A DNA stretch of 34,523 nucleotides, from positions 1 through 34,523 of the forward strand of contig DAOWFN010000090.1 of NCBI GenBank assembly GCA_030637945.1, given 5' to 3'. The notes under the pieces are model-generated. The model was not told where the DNA came from, did no database searches, and saw only the letters and a list, made by a program, of their open reading frames with translations. This document shows positions 21,031 to 30,442 of this stretch, in pieces (positions within the stretch are counted from its first letter, which is position 1; each line of letters opens with the position of its first letter). The position numbers and the translations under genes were made by a program. Source of the stretch: Gammaproteobacteria bacterium (GTDB lineage: Bacteria; Pseudomonadota; Gammaproteobacteria; SZUA-229).

Positions 21031-23460
21031 TTAGAAGAATGAACCAATACTAAACTGGAATGCCCTTAGATCATCATCTGCTGCATCATTGATCGTCTGA
21101 GCATAACTAAACCTTAACGGGCCAATGGGTGAAATCCACACCAGTGACATACCGTACGAACTTCTTAACTGATCAAGCTGAAAACCGGTTGCATCCTCAG
21201 CAGCATCGAAAGTAGGTACGCCTTGTAAAAACACATTACCTATGTCTAAAAAAGCACTCAGACGTACAGAACTCGGTGGTTTCTCTACAAATGGTATAGG
21301 AAATATATAATCTGCGCCAGCAGTTACCCGCATATTACCGCCGATAGCTGAACCTGTACGCTCAAATATGCCTGAATCCTCAGAAGTCTCCACTAAATCA
21401 CGTGGCCCTAATGAGTTTGATTCATAGCCACGCACTGTTCTTATTCCACCAGCAAAATATCTTTCGAAGAATGGTAAACCAGATGTTTTACCGTAACCAT
21501 CACCATAAGCGAGATTAGAACGTAATAACAGGGTCGTCGCGCTCGTTATTTTGAAATAGGTATTTGTGATATAACTTAACTTATAATATTCAAGGTCACT
21601 TCCAGGTATGGTCATGTTAGACGCAATCGTATGCTGTGTTCCAGCATTCGCAAAGACTGTACGGTTTCTGGTGTCATGTGAAAAACTGGCATTTAAGGTC
21701 AGGCTATTATAGGCAGTTTCACCATTATGCTCTGCGATAAAATCAAGAACATCCCGTGATGGATTGATCGTCGATGGTGTGATCTTAATATGGCTGAAAC
21801 CATAACCCAGGCTTAATGTATTAAACTCAGACAAAGGTACACCGTAACTGATATTTACATCACCTGAATTAGTCTGGAAGTTATTAATCAATTCTTCCGA
21901 GGCATCTCTGTCACGAAACGAAACACTTAGAGAGCGACTGATGCCATCAAGCGTGTAATATGGATTAGTAAAGGCCGCACTATAGATAGTGTTCGCACGG
22001 TCTGTATTAACATTTACAGATAATCGTTTACCCGTACCGAATAAGTTTTCCTGTGTCAGACCAACATTGAATAACAGGCCCTGTGTCTGTGAAAACCCTG
22101 CCCCGATATTAAAACTGCCTGCCAGTTTTTCGACGACCGACACCTTTAAATCGACCTGATTGTTCGACCCCGGAACAGGTGTTGTCTCTACATCAACAGA
22201 TTCGATAAACGGCAATCGCTGGATACGTATCTTTGAGCGTTCGAGTAAATCGCTGGCCAGAATCGACCCCTCCATCAAACGCATCTCTCGCCTATATACT
22301 TTGTCCTGTGTACTATCATTACCATATATATTAATGCGGCGAACATAAACTTTTTCACCTGGAACCATATGATAAGTCAGCGCGACTTCTTTCTTGTCAT
22401 CATCGATCACCGGTGTTATTTTCACTTCAGAGAAAGCGTAACCGATTCGTCCCATCTGGCTTTCAAGACGTTTTTTACTGTTGGTCATCAAACTACGTGA
22501 AAAATACATGCCCTGACGCGTAAGCATCTGCGACTTCATGGTCTGTCGATTAACGACGAATTCGCCCGTTAATTCTGATGATGATATCTTGTAGCGGTCG
22601 CCTTCAGAAACATTTATTGTGATGTAGATATCTTGTTTGTCAGGCGTTAGAGAAACCTGAGTGGACTCGATCGAAAACTTTATATAACCACGATCAAGGT
22701 AATAGGAACGGATCTTCTCAAGATCACCGTTTAATTTTGGCTTTGAATATTCATCCGCTGATGAGAGCAATGCCCAGCCTGATGGCACGCCAGACTCTAG
22801 CTCATCTAACAGGATGTCATCATCATAAACATCATTACCAACGATGTTTATATGTTTGATCAGGGCTACCTGGCCCTCGGAAATAGTGATTTCGATATCG
22901 ACACGATTCTGATCAAGATCAGTGACCACCGTATCAATTTTTACGCCATATTTACCCTGGCTAAAATAAACACGTTCGAGCTCAAGCGTTAATTTTTCAA
23001 GCAGCGAGCGGTTATAGATTTGTCCGCGAGTGACACCGATATCAAGCAAGGCATCTTTTAGTGCATCATCTTCGATATCCGAGTTGCCTGAAAATTGCAC
23101 ATCTGCAATCGATGGCCTTTCTTTCACTCTGACGATGAGCACATCACCGTCTCGTAAAAATCTTACATCGGCAAAAAAACCTGTTTTATACAACTCACTT
23201 ATAGAGAAGGTTATCTGGTTATCATCAATAGGGTCACCCACGACGATCGGCAGGTAATTTAACAAAGTACCGTCAGGCAATCTTTGCAGGCCATCTATTT
23301 TTATTTCGCTGACAGTAAATGAATCAGCATTTGCCGGTAATAGACAAACACTGTTAAGCAGGATAAAAGCAAAAAATAAACAAATAAATCGTCTGGAACG
23401 ATTTATCACGCAAGCCCCGAAGGGGTGAGTATCACGGATGATGCGAATAATAAGTGACAT
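21031..23460 (-). CDS. bamA: Outer-membrane protein assembly factor BamA
   Basis: This 809-residue Omp85 protein has a signal peptide (RRFICLFFAFILLNSVCLLPANA, cut near residue 45), five POTRA domains (about 46-450; the first begins 'FTVSEIKIDGLQRLPDGTLLNYLPI') and a C-terminal 16-strand barrel. The barrel contains the conserved 'GGIRTVRGYESNSLGPRD' with the VRGY motif of loop 6, and ends in FQFSIGSFF with a terminal Phe, the usual beta signal. It is the core of the BAM complex. The ATG start gives a long n-region; a GTG at 23409 (18 codons in) would give a classic signal peptide, and a CCCC-TTC-GGGG hairpin lies just before it, so the start is not certain. Confidence 0.97.
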   Translation of the reverse strand: MSLIIRIIRDTHPFGACVINRSRRFICLFFAFILLNSVCLLPANADSFTVSEIKIDGLQRLPDGTLLNYLPIVVGDPIDDNQITFSISELYKTGFFADVRFLRDGDVLIVRVKERPSIADVQFSGNSDIEDDALKDALLDIGVTRGQIYNRSLLEKLTLELERVYFSQGKYGVKIDTVVTDLDQNRVDIEITISEGQVALIKHINIVGNDVYDDDILLDELESGVPSGWALLSSADEYSKPKLNGDLEKIRSYYLDRGYIKFSIESTQVSLTPDKQDIYITINVSEGDRYKISSSELTGEFVVNRQTMKSQMLTRQGMYFSRSLMTNSKKRLESQMGRIGYAFSEVKITPVIDDDKKEVALTYHMVPGEKVYVRRINIYGNDSTQDKVYRREMRLMEGSILASDLLERSKIRIQRLPFIESVDVETTPVPGSNNQVDLKVSVVEKLAGSFNIGAGFSQTQGLLFNVGLTQENLFGTGKRLSVNVNTDRANTIYSAAFTNPYYTLDGISRSLSVSFRDRDASEELINNFQTNSGDVNISYGVPLSEFNTLSLGYGFSHIKITPSTINPSRDVLDFIAEHNGETAYNSLTLNASFSHDTRNRTVFANAGTQHTIASNMTIPGSDLEYYKLSYITNTYFKITSATTLLLRSNLAYGDGYGKTSGLPFFERYFAGGIRTVRGYESNSLGPRDLVETSEDSGIFERTGSAIGGNMRVTAGADYIFPIPFVEKPPSSVRLSAFLDIGNVFLQGVPTFDAAEDATGFQLDQLRSSYGMSLVWISPIGPLRFSYAQTINDAADDDLRAFQFSIGSFF

Positions 23461-23633
23461 ACAGCTACTAAAGGGTTCTCTAATTAATTCTGAGCTATTC
23501 AGATGCGAAGGCAGAGCATCTCAAATCAAGACACAAACCACTATTGATAGCAGCCTTATCAGAGAGGCCTGTAACGAAAAATCGTAACGTTTTTAAATAT
23601 TGAATCATGAATCGATCAGAGGCTCCTAACCCT

Positions 23634-25004
23634 TTACTGAACCAGGCGTTGTATATCATTAAATATGGCAACACTCATTAGCACCGCTAGAATTGCTATG
23701 CCAACTTGCTGCCCTCTAAGCTCAAAAGCCTCAGAGACTGGTGAGCCCTTGATTATTTCGATCAGATAATAAAAAAGATGCCCGCCATCAAGCATCGGTA
23801 TTGGCAATAAATTTAAGACTCCCAGGCTAACTGAAATAACTGCAAGAAAGGATATAAATGAAATTAATCCAATACTTGCTGTAACGCCTGCATAAGTTGC
23901 TATCGTTATCGGACCAGAGATATTTGATAGTGAGGCTTCGCCTGAAACCATCTTCCACAAAACCCGGAGCGTCAGCGTCGACATATCCCATGTTTTCACA
24001 ACTGCTTTTGACACCGCTTCAAACGGTGAGTATTCGATGTGCGTAACCAGTAGCTGGCGTACTTCTTCAGGTACATGCTGATACGCACCAATAAAACCCT
24101 GTTCGCCATCATCTGTTTTGCGAGTGCCCGGCACAATATTAACAATAGTCTTATCATTATCACGTAACACCATGAATTCCATTGATTTATTAGGCTTTTT
24201 ACGTATAGCGTCAACTAATGATTTCCATTGTGTAATCTCTACTTTATCTGCCTGCAGTATTACATCGCCTTTTTGCAGACCTGCAGCTTCAGCAGCACTT
24301 CCCTCTATAACACCGCCAATTTCAACACTTAACTGCGGCCACCATTGTGAGAAACCTATATGAGTAAATATATCACCCTCGTCTGCCAGTAGATGCATAT
24401 CGCCGAATGCCAGTGCGCGTGTATATTCGTTACCGTCAGTCGCTAGAACATGGATGTCAAGTGTTCCGCCATCGAGTCCTTGATTGAGTATCTCAAGGCG
24501 AAATTCATTCCAGGAATTAATCGCCGTTTCACCGACAAGCAACACCTCGTCCTGGATCTCAAATCCTGCACTGGCAGCGATACTCCCTGTTTCCGTTTCA
24601 CCGACAAATGGACGATCTACAGTTGTGCCCATCATGAAAACAAGCCAGTATAAGAAGATAGCCAGAATAAAATTAAATGCCGGGCCAGCAAAAACAATAG
24701 CTATTCGTTTACTGATATTCTGATTATTAAAAGCACGACTTTTTTCAGTCTCAGACACATCGCCTTCACGCTCATCGAGCATTTTGACATAACCACCTAG
24801 TGGGATAAGCGCAACAACATATTCAATCTGATCACCCTCTACTGTCTTCCTGGTCCATTTTAATAACGGTTTACCAAAGCCAACAGAAAAACGTAAGACT
24901 TTTACGCCGGCTTTTCGCGCTACCCAGTAGTGCCCAAACTCGTGAAAAGTGACGAGTACGCCAATTGCAAGGATGAAAAAAAAGATATTATGTATAACGC
25001 TCAT
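23634..25004 (-). CDS. rseP: Site-2 intramembrane metalloprotease RseP
   Basis: This 456-residue inner-membrane zinc protease has the motif HEFGH (His21, Glu22, His25) in TM1 and the third ligand Asp406 in 'IPMLDGGHLFYYL'. Two PDZ domains lie in the periplasmic region between (about 115-300; 'IEGSAAEAAGLQKGDVILQADKVEI' marks the second). In E. coli it cleaves the anti-sigma factor RseA to release sigma E and also clears signal peptides. It sits 17 bases after dxr and 173 bases before bamA, where no clear sigma E promoter (GGAACTT...TCTGA) was found by eye. Confidence 0.96.
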   Translation of the reverse strand: MSVIHNIFFFILAIGVLVTFHEFGHYWVARKAGVKVLRFSVGFGKPLLKWTRKTVEGDQIEYVVALIPLGGYVKMLDEREGDVSETEKSRAFNNQNISKRIAIVFAGPAFNFILAIFLYWLVFMMGTTVDRPFVGETETGSIAASAGFEIQDEVLLVGETAINSWNEFRLEILNQGLDGGTLDIHVLATDGNEYTRALAFGDMHLLADEGDIFTHIGFSQWWPQLSVEIGGVIEGSAAEAAGLQKGDVILQADKVEITQWKSLVDAIRKKPNKSMEFMVLRDNDKTIVNIVPGTRKTDDGEQGFIGAYQHVPEEVRQLLVTHIEYSPFEAVSKAVVKTWDMSTLTLRVLWKMVSGEASLSNISGPITIATYAGVTASIGLISFISFLAVISVSLGVLNLLPIPMLDGGHLFYYLIEIIKGSPVSEAFELRGQQVGIAILAVLMSVAIFNDIQRLVQ

Positions 25005-25021
25005 AGTTTCTAATTATTTTG

Positions 25022-26245
25022 TTAATGCATTTCTGCTATGCATTTATTCGTTATTGTTCTTGCCATTGCATCTGCCTCAAGAATTAATTCCAGTGAACTA
25101 ACGTCTTTGGTAATAACTGCCTGATCCAGTGTCTTTTCGATTAGAACAGCAATATCAGTAAATCCAATCTTTTCATCAAGAAAAGCAGCAACAGCAATCT
25201 CATTAGCGGCATTCAACACTATCGTCGCAGACCCACCCATTTTTATCGCTTCATAACATAATCGCAAACAGGGAAATCGATCCAGATCCGGTTGTTCAAA
25301 ATCAAGTTGTGCGACATCAAATATATTCAGTGGTTCAACCCCGGACTCTATTCTTTCCGGCCATGCTAATGCATGTGCAATAGGTGTCCGCATATCAGGA
25401 TTTCCTAATTGTGCCAGCACTGAACCATCTACATAAGTCACCATAGAATGGATTACGCTCTGCGGGTGTACGACCACATCGATGTTTGCAATATCCATGT
25501 CGAACAACCAATAAGCTTCTATTAACTCCAGACCCTTATTCATCAATGTTGCAGAGTCAACCGAAATCTTCTTACCCATATCCCAGTTAGGATGGTTAAC
25601 CGCTTGCTCTGGCGTAACATCATGCAGCTGCTCAGCTGAATACGACCTGAACGGCCCACCGCTAGCTGTTAACCAAATTCGTTCTATACCAACCTCAGCT
25701 TCCTGATTCGCTATCTTAACCGATGAGTGGTGTGTAGTCAGGCAATCTGGCAAACACTGAAAAATAGCATTATGCTCACTATCTACCGGCATCAAAACAG
25801 CATTATTTTCTTTCGCTGTATCGACAAATAATTTCCCCGACATCACCAGCGCTTCTTTATTTGCCAGCAAAATACGCTTACCTGATTTAGCCGCCGCCAG
25901 TGTTGGCACAAGTCCAGCTGCACCAACGATAGCCGCCACTACACAGTCAACACTATCCCGTTCAACGACCTGCAATAATCCGGCTTCCCCGGTTAATACC
26001 TGTGTTTTAACATCCCTGCCCTGAAATCTATCAGCTAAATCTTTGGCTGATCGTTCGTCGCTCATCACTGCGTAATCCGGCGACCACTTTACGCATAGAT
26101 CTTCCATCGCACCAACATTTGTATTCGCCGTTAATGCATAGATAGTATAACGATTAGGATGCCGACCAATCACGTCGAGCGTACTCGTACCGATACTGCC
26201 TGTCGCACCCAACAATGTGACCTGTAATGGCTCTGATCCCGTCAT
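25022..26245 (-). CDS. dxr: 1-deoxy-D-xylulose-5-phosphate reductoisomerase
   Basis: This 407-residue enzyme is the committed step of the MEP isoprenoid pathway, making 2-C-methylerythritol 4-phosphate with NADPH and a divalent metal. 'LLGATGSIGTSTLDVIGRHP' is the NADPH-binding start, 'RILLANKEALVMSG' and 'PVDSEHNAIFQCLP' hold the metal/substrate residues, and 'HPQSVIHSMV' and 'GNPDMRTPIAHAL' complete the site. The start ATG overlaps the cdsA stop (ATGA), so the two are translationally coupled. Confidence 0.97.
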   Translation of the reverse strand: MTGSEPLQVTLLGATGSIGTSTLDVIGRHPNRYTIYALTANTNVGAMEDLCVKWSPDYAVMSDERSAKDLADRFQGRDVKTQVLTGEAGLLQVVERDSVDCVVAAIVGAAGLVPTLAAAKSGKRILLANKEALVMSGKLFVDTAKENNAVLMPVDSEHNAIFQCLPDCLTTHHSSVKIANQEAEVGIERIWLTASGGPFRSYSAEQLHDVTPEQAVNHPNWDMGKKISVDSATLMNKGLELIEAYWLFDMDIANIDVVVHPQSVIHSMVTYVDGSVLAQLGNPDMRTPIAHALAWPERIESGVEPLNIFDVAQLDFEQPDLDRFPCLRLCYEAIKMGGSATIVLNAANEIAVAAFLDEKIGFTDIAVLIEKTLDQAVITKDVSSLELILEADAMARTITNKCIAEMH

Positions 26246-27063
26246 AATACGTTAGGATGGATCCACCAGTTAAAACCAACAATAAACACTGGCATTGCAG
26301 CCAACACACTATCGACCCTGTCTAACATACCACCATGGCCGGGCAGTATGTTGCCGCTATCTTTCAAACCTGCCTCACGCTTTAAAAAACTGAAATACAG
26401 GTCTCCACTAACCGATATGAAAGTGACGATCACTGATAACAGGACCAGCAGGACTGCTACTTCTGAAGCGATGTCAAAATAATAGCTCGCGAGCAGCGTA
26501 TAAAGTGAAGTAGCAACGACAGCACCAAACAGACCTTCTTTTGTTTTACCGGGACTGATATGAGGCGCAAGTTTGTTTTTACCAAATTTTTTGCCTGAAA
26601 AATAAGCGCCTATATCTGCAACCCAAACCAGAGACAAGGCATAGAATAACCAGTCGGCACCCTGGTATATCGAATGCGTTTTTTGCATGGCGAATGCCGC
26701 AGCTGGCAACACGAGAAAAGCGACAAGTAATTTGTCGATCTTCAAAGTCGAGCTTGCTGGTTTAGGTCGGGCAAATTTCAGGTAATAAGTAATGCTGAAC
26801 CACCACATCACGGATACGTATATAGTCCAGTCAATATAATCAGCTGCGTATTGCGCTATAGACCATGTAACGATAGTGACGACAACAGAAAATATGGCCC
26901 TGAAATAAGTAGCCTGCACACCAGATAACTTTGCCCATTCATAGCCGGAAATCAGGACGATAAATAATACAAAGTAAAAGAAAACAGATGTTGGCTGGAA
27001 AAAAATAATCCAGCATACAAATGCAGCTAGTGGTATTGCCGTTAAAATACGTTGATACAACAT
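26242..27063 (-). CDS. cdsA: Phosphatidate cytidylyltransferase (CDP-diglyceride synthase)
   Basis: This 273-residue polytopic inner-membrane enzyme makes CDP-diacylglycerol from phosphatidic acid and CTP. The family signature is clear at the C-terminus: 'SGDLYFSFLKREAGLKDSG' followed by 'LPGHGGMLDRVDS'. About eight hydrophobic segments precede it. The stop overlaps the dxr start by four bases; uppS lies 30 bases upstream. Confidence 0.96.
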   Translation of the reverse strand: MLYQRILTAIPLAAFVCWIIFFQPTSVFFYFVLFIVLISGYEWAKLSGVQATYFRAIFSVVVTIVTWSIAQYAADYIDWTIYVSVMWWFSITYYLKFARPKPASSTLKIDKLLVAFLVLPAAAFAMQKTHSIYQGADWLFYALSLVWVADIGAYFSGKKFGKNKLAPHISPGKTKEGLFGAVVATSLYTLLASYYFDIASEVAVLLVLLSVIVTFISVSGDLYFSFLKREAGLKDSGNILPGHGGMLDRVDSVLAAMPVFIVGFNWWIHPNVL

Positions 27064-27093
27064 CTTTAATAATAATTCTTATTTCAAATCAAT

Positions 27094-27879
27094 TTAAATC
27101 GATTTTAGTTTTTCGGGTAACTGCTCATTCATTATCTGCTGTCCGGTTTTACCAAAACGTCTCTGCCTTCCCGCAAACCAGCTTAGTGCACTCTCGAAAT
27201 GTTCATCAGAAAAATCAGGCCATAATGTGTCAACAAAATACAACTCTGTATACGCCAACTGCCATATTAAAAAGTTGCTGATCCGTCGTTCACCACCAGT
27301 ACGAATAAATAGATCAGGTGGCGCATGATCGTTCAAGGACACAAATGAATCAAACAGATCTTCATCCAGCTCCTGTATAGATACTTCATTATTTTTCACT
27401 TTATTGATGAGCGATTTGCAGGCATTAACAATATCCCATCGTCCACCATAGTTTGCAGCAATGTTTAAATGCAAACCCGTATTACCTTCTGTTAACTGCT
27501 CAGACTCATTAATGCTGCTCTGAAGTTTATCGGAGAATCGAGAACGGTCGCCGATGAACTTAACGCAAACATTTTTTTTATGTAGTTTTTTTACTTCAGC
27601 GCTGATGGTGCTAACAAATAAGGCCATTAAACTACTTACTTCTGCTTCAGGACGATTCCAGTTCTCACTGCTGAATGCAAATATAGTCAGTGATTCAATC
27701 TTGTTCTTTGCGCAATTTTCTACAATTTTTCGCGTCGCAGTAACACCCGCCTTATGGCCAGCGATACGAGGCAGATGGCGTTTATTAGCCCAGCGGCCAT
27801 TACCGTCCATCACTACTGCTATATGGCGCGGCAAGACTTGTGCCGAGTCTTGTTCAATGTTCGTTAAATCGTCACTCAT
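27094..27879 (-). CDS. uppS: Undecaprenyl diphosphate synthase (cis-prenyltransferase)
   Basis: This 261-residue enzyme extends farnesyl diphosphate to the C55 carrier used for peptidoglycan and O-antigen. 'HIAVVMDGNGRWANKRHLPRIAGHKAG' includes the catalytic Asp25 and the diphosphate-binding GNGR; 'FSSENWNRP' and 'DLFIRTGGERRISNFLIWQLAYTE' are the other family motifs. The ATG at 27879 is preferred, with AGG a few bases upstream; an in-frame TTG at 27891 has no ribosome site. Confidence 0.96.
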   Translation of the reverse strand: MSDDLTNIEQDSAQVLPRHIAVVMDGNGRWANKRHLPRIAGHKAGVTATRKIVENCAKNKIESLTIFAFSSENWNRPEAEVSSLMALFVSTISAEVKKLHKKNVCVKFIGDRSRFSDKLQSSINESEQLTEGNTGLHLNIAANYGGRWDIVNACKSLINKVKNNEVSIQELDEDLFDSFVSLNDHAPPDLFIRTGGERRISNFLIWQLAYTELYFVDTLWPDFSDEHFESALSWFAGRQRRFGKTGQQIMNEQLPEKLKSI

Positions 27880-27902
27880 TGGCCTGATCAACCAGAGGTT
27901 GC

Positions 27903-28460
27903 CTAAATCTCCATTAACTCTTTTTCTTTAACTGCAATAACTTCATCGACACTGGCGACAAACTTGTCTGTCAGTTTCTGGACATTATCTTCTGCCTGTC
28001 GACTCTCGTCTTCGGATATCTCTTTCTCTTTTAACAGGTCTTTAAAGTCACTATTGGCGTCACGTCTGATATTTCGAACAGCTATCTTGGCGCTTTCTCC
28101 ATCACCTTTTACGACTTTAACCAGTTCGCGACGACGTTCTTCTGTTAATGGCGGCATCGGAATACGGATCAGATTACCTGCAGTCGACGGGTTCAAACCC
28201 AGTCCTGAATTGATGATTGCTTTTTCGACCACGGCGACCATCTGTTTTTCCCAGGGTGCCACAGCAAGTGTTCTAGAATCTTCTACCGTCACATTAGCAA
28301 CCTGATTTATCGGCGTATCAGTACCATAATAATCCACCATTATTTGATCCAATAAACTTGGATGTGCACGTCCGGTTCGGATCTTTATTAATTCACTACG
28401 TAATGAGTCAACACTTTTACCCATACGTGTTTCTGCGTCTGTAAGAATATCGTCAATCAC
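27903..28460 (-). CDS. frr: Ribosome recycling factor
   Basis: This 185-residue tRNA-shaped factor, with EF-G, splits post-termination ribosomes. Length and motifs are standard: 'LRTGRAHPSLLD'-like 'KIRTGRAHPSLLDQIMVDYYGT', 'IPMPPLTEERRRELVKVVK', and 'AVRNIRRDANSDFKDLLKEKEISEDE'. The start is a GTG at 28460 with AAGGAG nine bases upstream. It follows pyrH and precedes uppS by 23 bases. Confidence 0.97.
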   Translation of the reverse strand: MIDDILTDAETRMGKSVDSLRSELIKIRTGRAHPSLLDQIMVDYYGTDTPINQVANVTVEDSRTLAVAPWEKQMVAVVEKAIINSGLGLNPSTAGNLIRIPMPPLTEERRRELVKVVKGDGESAKIAVRNIRRDANSDFKDLLKEKEISEDESRQAEDNVQKLTDKFVASVDEVIAVKEKELMEI

Positions 28461-28525
28461 TTACTTCACTCCTTTCAGTGCGGGCCAGGAAAAACCGTAA
28501 CCCGTAAAATCTTTAGTTAGGTACA

Positions 28526-29242
28526 TCAGTTGAGTACGACCGTAGTACCGATCGTTTTATCTTTCATTACCGCTGGTAGTGCGCCAGCAGTATTTAAATT
28601 AAATATCCGTAGCGGTAAATTATTATCACGACATAAGACAATTGCAGTAGCATCCATGACCTGTAAATTCTTTTCGAGAACTTCATCATAAGAGAGCGTT
28701 TCATAACGGACAGCGTCTGGATTTTTCACCGGGTCAGAATCATAAACACCGTCAACTTTTGTTGCCTTGAGAACACTGTCCGCGCCGATCTCAACAGCGC
28801 GTAAACAACCCGCTGTATCCGTCGTGAAGAATGGGTTGCCGATGCCAGCCGCAAAAATCACCACCCGGCCTTTTTCAAGATGCCTGACCGCGCGTCGCTG
28901 CACATATTCCTCACACATCCGGTTAATTTTGATCGCTGACATAACACGGCAAGTCATACCCTGCTTTTCGAGCGCATCCTGCATGGCGAGGCTATTTATT
29001 ACCGTTGCCAGCATTCCCATATGATCGCCCGTGACACGGTCTATGCCTGACTGCACCAATCCAGCACCGCGGAAAATATTACCACCACCGATGACTAACG
29101 CCACCTCGACACCCATGTTAACAACTTCAGCTACTTCTGCTGCAACGCGCGCTAACATATCAGCATCGATGCCATAATCAAGATCACCCATCAGGGCCTC
29201 ACCGCTAAGTTTTATCAATACGCGTTTATAGTTGACCGTCAT
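28526..29242 (-). CDS. pyrH: UMP kinase
   Basis: This 238-residue hexameric amino-acid-kinase-fold enzyme phosphorylates UMP to UDP and is regulated by GTP and UTP in related bacteria. 'RVLIKLSGEALMGD', 'LVIGGGNIFRGAG' and 'FAAGIGNPFFTTDTA' are diagnostic. CAGGAG lies six bases before the ATG. The rpsB-tsf terminator is upstream, so pyrH probably has its own promoter in 29243-29325. An imperfect hairpin, GGGCTTAG/CTTAGCCC (29275-29294), lies in its leader. Confidence 0.97.
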   Translation of the reverse strand: MTVNYKRVLIKLSGEALMGDLDYGIDADMLARVAAEVAEVVNMGVEVALVIGGGNIFRGAGLVQSGIDRVTGDHMGMLATVINSLAMQDALEKQGMTCRVMSAIKINRMCEEYVQRRAVRHLEKGRVVIFAAGIGNPFFTTDTAGCLRAVEIGADSVLKATKVDGVYDSDPVKNPDAVRYETLSYDEVLEKNLQVMDATAIVLCRDNNLPLRIFNLNTAGALPAVMKDKTIGTTVVLN

Positions 29243-29325
29243 GTCTTACTCCTGTTCATAGCTTCGTCAATAATGGGCTTAGCACTCTTAGCCCTGTTAT
29301 ATTTTTATAATTATTAGCCGCACAC

Positions 29326-29350
29326 AAAAAACCGGGAGATGTCCCCCGGT
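29326..29350 (-). terminator. Rho-independent terminator of the rpsB-tsf transcript
   Basis: On the minus strand ACCGGG and CCCGGT pair around an eight-base loop and are followed by six T. It separates the translation genes from pyrH and the envelope genes. Confidence 0.8.
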
Positions 29351-29358
29351 CTTTAGTT

Positions 29359-29454
29359 TTAAAGAGTACCGCCTATCTCACGTGCAAATAGGTACATGCT
29401 GTCTTCATACAAGCCATCTATGCAGGCACTATGCTTATACATATTACGACTCAT
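29359..29454 (-). CDS. Possible 31-residue small protein after tsf
   Basis: This frame begins with ATG at 29454, preceded by AAGGAG with 12 bases between, and ends with TAA eight bases before the tsf terminator stem. The peptide begins MSRNMYKHSACIDGLYED and ends SMYLFAREIGGTL. It lies in the 160-base tsf 3' region and would be co-transcribed with rpsB-tsf. The end of the frame can also fold (GTACCTAT...ATAGG-cg-GTAC), so a structured 3' UTR is the alternative. I recognise no homologue. Confidence 0.35.
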   Translation of the reverse strand: MSRNMYKHSACIDGLYEDSMYLFAREIGGTL

Positions 29455-29511
29455 TTAAAAAAGCTACTCCTTAATAATTTCCCTGTTTCTACTTTCAAGG
29501 CTGTTTTCAAC

Positions 29512-30393
29512 CTAACTGTTTACCTGTGCCATTACTTCTTCAGCAAAGTTTTCCTGTTTCTTCTCGATGCCTTCGCCTACTTCATAACGTACAAAATTAT
29601 TGACTGTAGCGTCGGCGTCAGCAAGCAATGTCTCAACCGTCTTATCTGGATCTTTAATAAAAGACTGACCCAGCAAGGTAATTTCAGCAAGATATTTACG
29701 GACACGGCCGGTCAACATTTTCTCAACGATGTCGGCAGGCTTACCACTTTCCAGTGCCTGTGCTCGTAATATTTCCTTTTCTTTTTCGAGTGTTTCGGCA
29801 GGCACATCTGCTTCACTTACACAGAGCGGGTTACTAGCAGCAATATGCATAGCGATGTCTCTGATTAACTCATCATTGCCATTTGTCATCTCTACGAGTA
29901 CACCCATACGAGTGCCATGTAGATAACTACCAAAACTTCCATCTTCCGTTGTCAGCAATTCGAATCGACGTAGCTGCATATTTTCACCGATTTTAGCAAT
30001 TTTAGCTTTTCGCGCTTCTTCGATCGTTTCAGAAGATCCATCAAGCGTCATCTCTGATAAGGCAGCTACGTCCGCTGGTTGGTTTGCCAGAGCTGTTTTA
30101 GCGATAGCTGTTACGAAACCAAGAAAATCATCACCGCCAGAAACGAAATCTGTTTCACAGTTAACTTCGACCACGGCCGCAGATTTTCCATCATCACTGA
30201 TTTCGATTACGACACGGCCTTCTGCAGCAATACGTCCAGATTTTTTATCTGCTTTTGCTAAACCAGATTTACGCATATTCTCGATCGCCGCTTCGAGATC
30301 ACCTTCTGCTTCCTGCAGCGCCTTTTTACATTCCATCATGCCTGAACCTGTACGTTCACGCAGTTCTTTAACCATTGAAGCTGTAATTTGCAT
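29512..30393 (-). CDS. tsf: Elongation factor Ts
   Basis: This 293-residue protein exchanges GDP for GTP on EF-Tu. The N-terminal UBA-like domain (MQITASMVKELRERTGSGMMECKKALQEAEGD) and the conserved 'VEVNCETDFVSGGDDFLGFV' and 'MHIAASNPLCVSEADVP' segments are typical. AGAGG lies eight bases before the ATG at 30393; a GTG one codon earlier is less likely. It follows rpsB by 49 bases. Confidence 0.97.
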   Translation of the reverse strand: MQITASMVKELRERTGSGMMECKKALQEAEGDLEAAIENMRKSGLAKADKKSGRIAAEGRVVIEISDDGKSAAVVEVNCETDFVSGGDDFLGFVTAIAKTALANQPADVAALSEMTLDGSSETIEEARKAKIAKIGENMQLRRFELLTTEDGSFGSYLHGTRMGVLVEMTNGNDELIRDIAMHIAASNPLCVSEADVPAETLEKEKEILRAQALESGKPADIVEKMLTGRVRKYLAEITLLGQSFIKDPDKTVETLLADADATVNNFVRYEVGEGIEKKQENFAEEVMAQVNS

Positions 30394-30442
30394 CACAGTT
30401 ACCTCTTTACATAAAATTTTTTAAAAATATTAAATTAACGCC

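Noticed and set aside
21018..21047. Longer TTG start for skp
   Set aside because: It would place ten polar residues before the signal peptide; AAGGAG lies correctly before the GTG at 21017.
23461..23633. Possible sigma E promoter upstream of bamA
   Set aside because: No GGAACTT-like -35 with a TCTGA-like -10 at proper spacing was found by eye.
27554..27931. 125-residue plus-strand frame across uppS and frr
   Set aside because: It is antisense to two highly conserved genes and has no independent support.
29243..29325. Specific pyrH promoter boxes
   Set aside because: AT-rich -10 candidates exist, but none pairs with a fair -35 at 16-18 bases.
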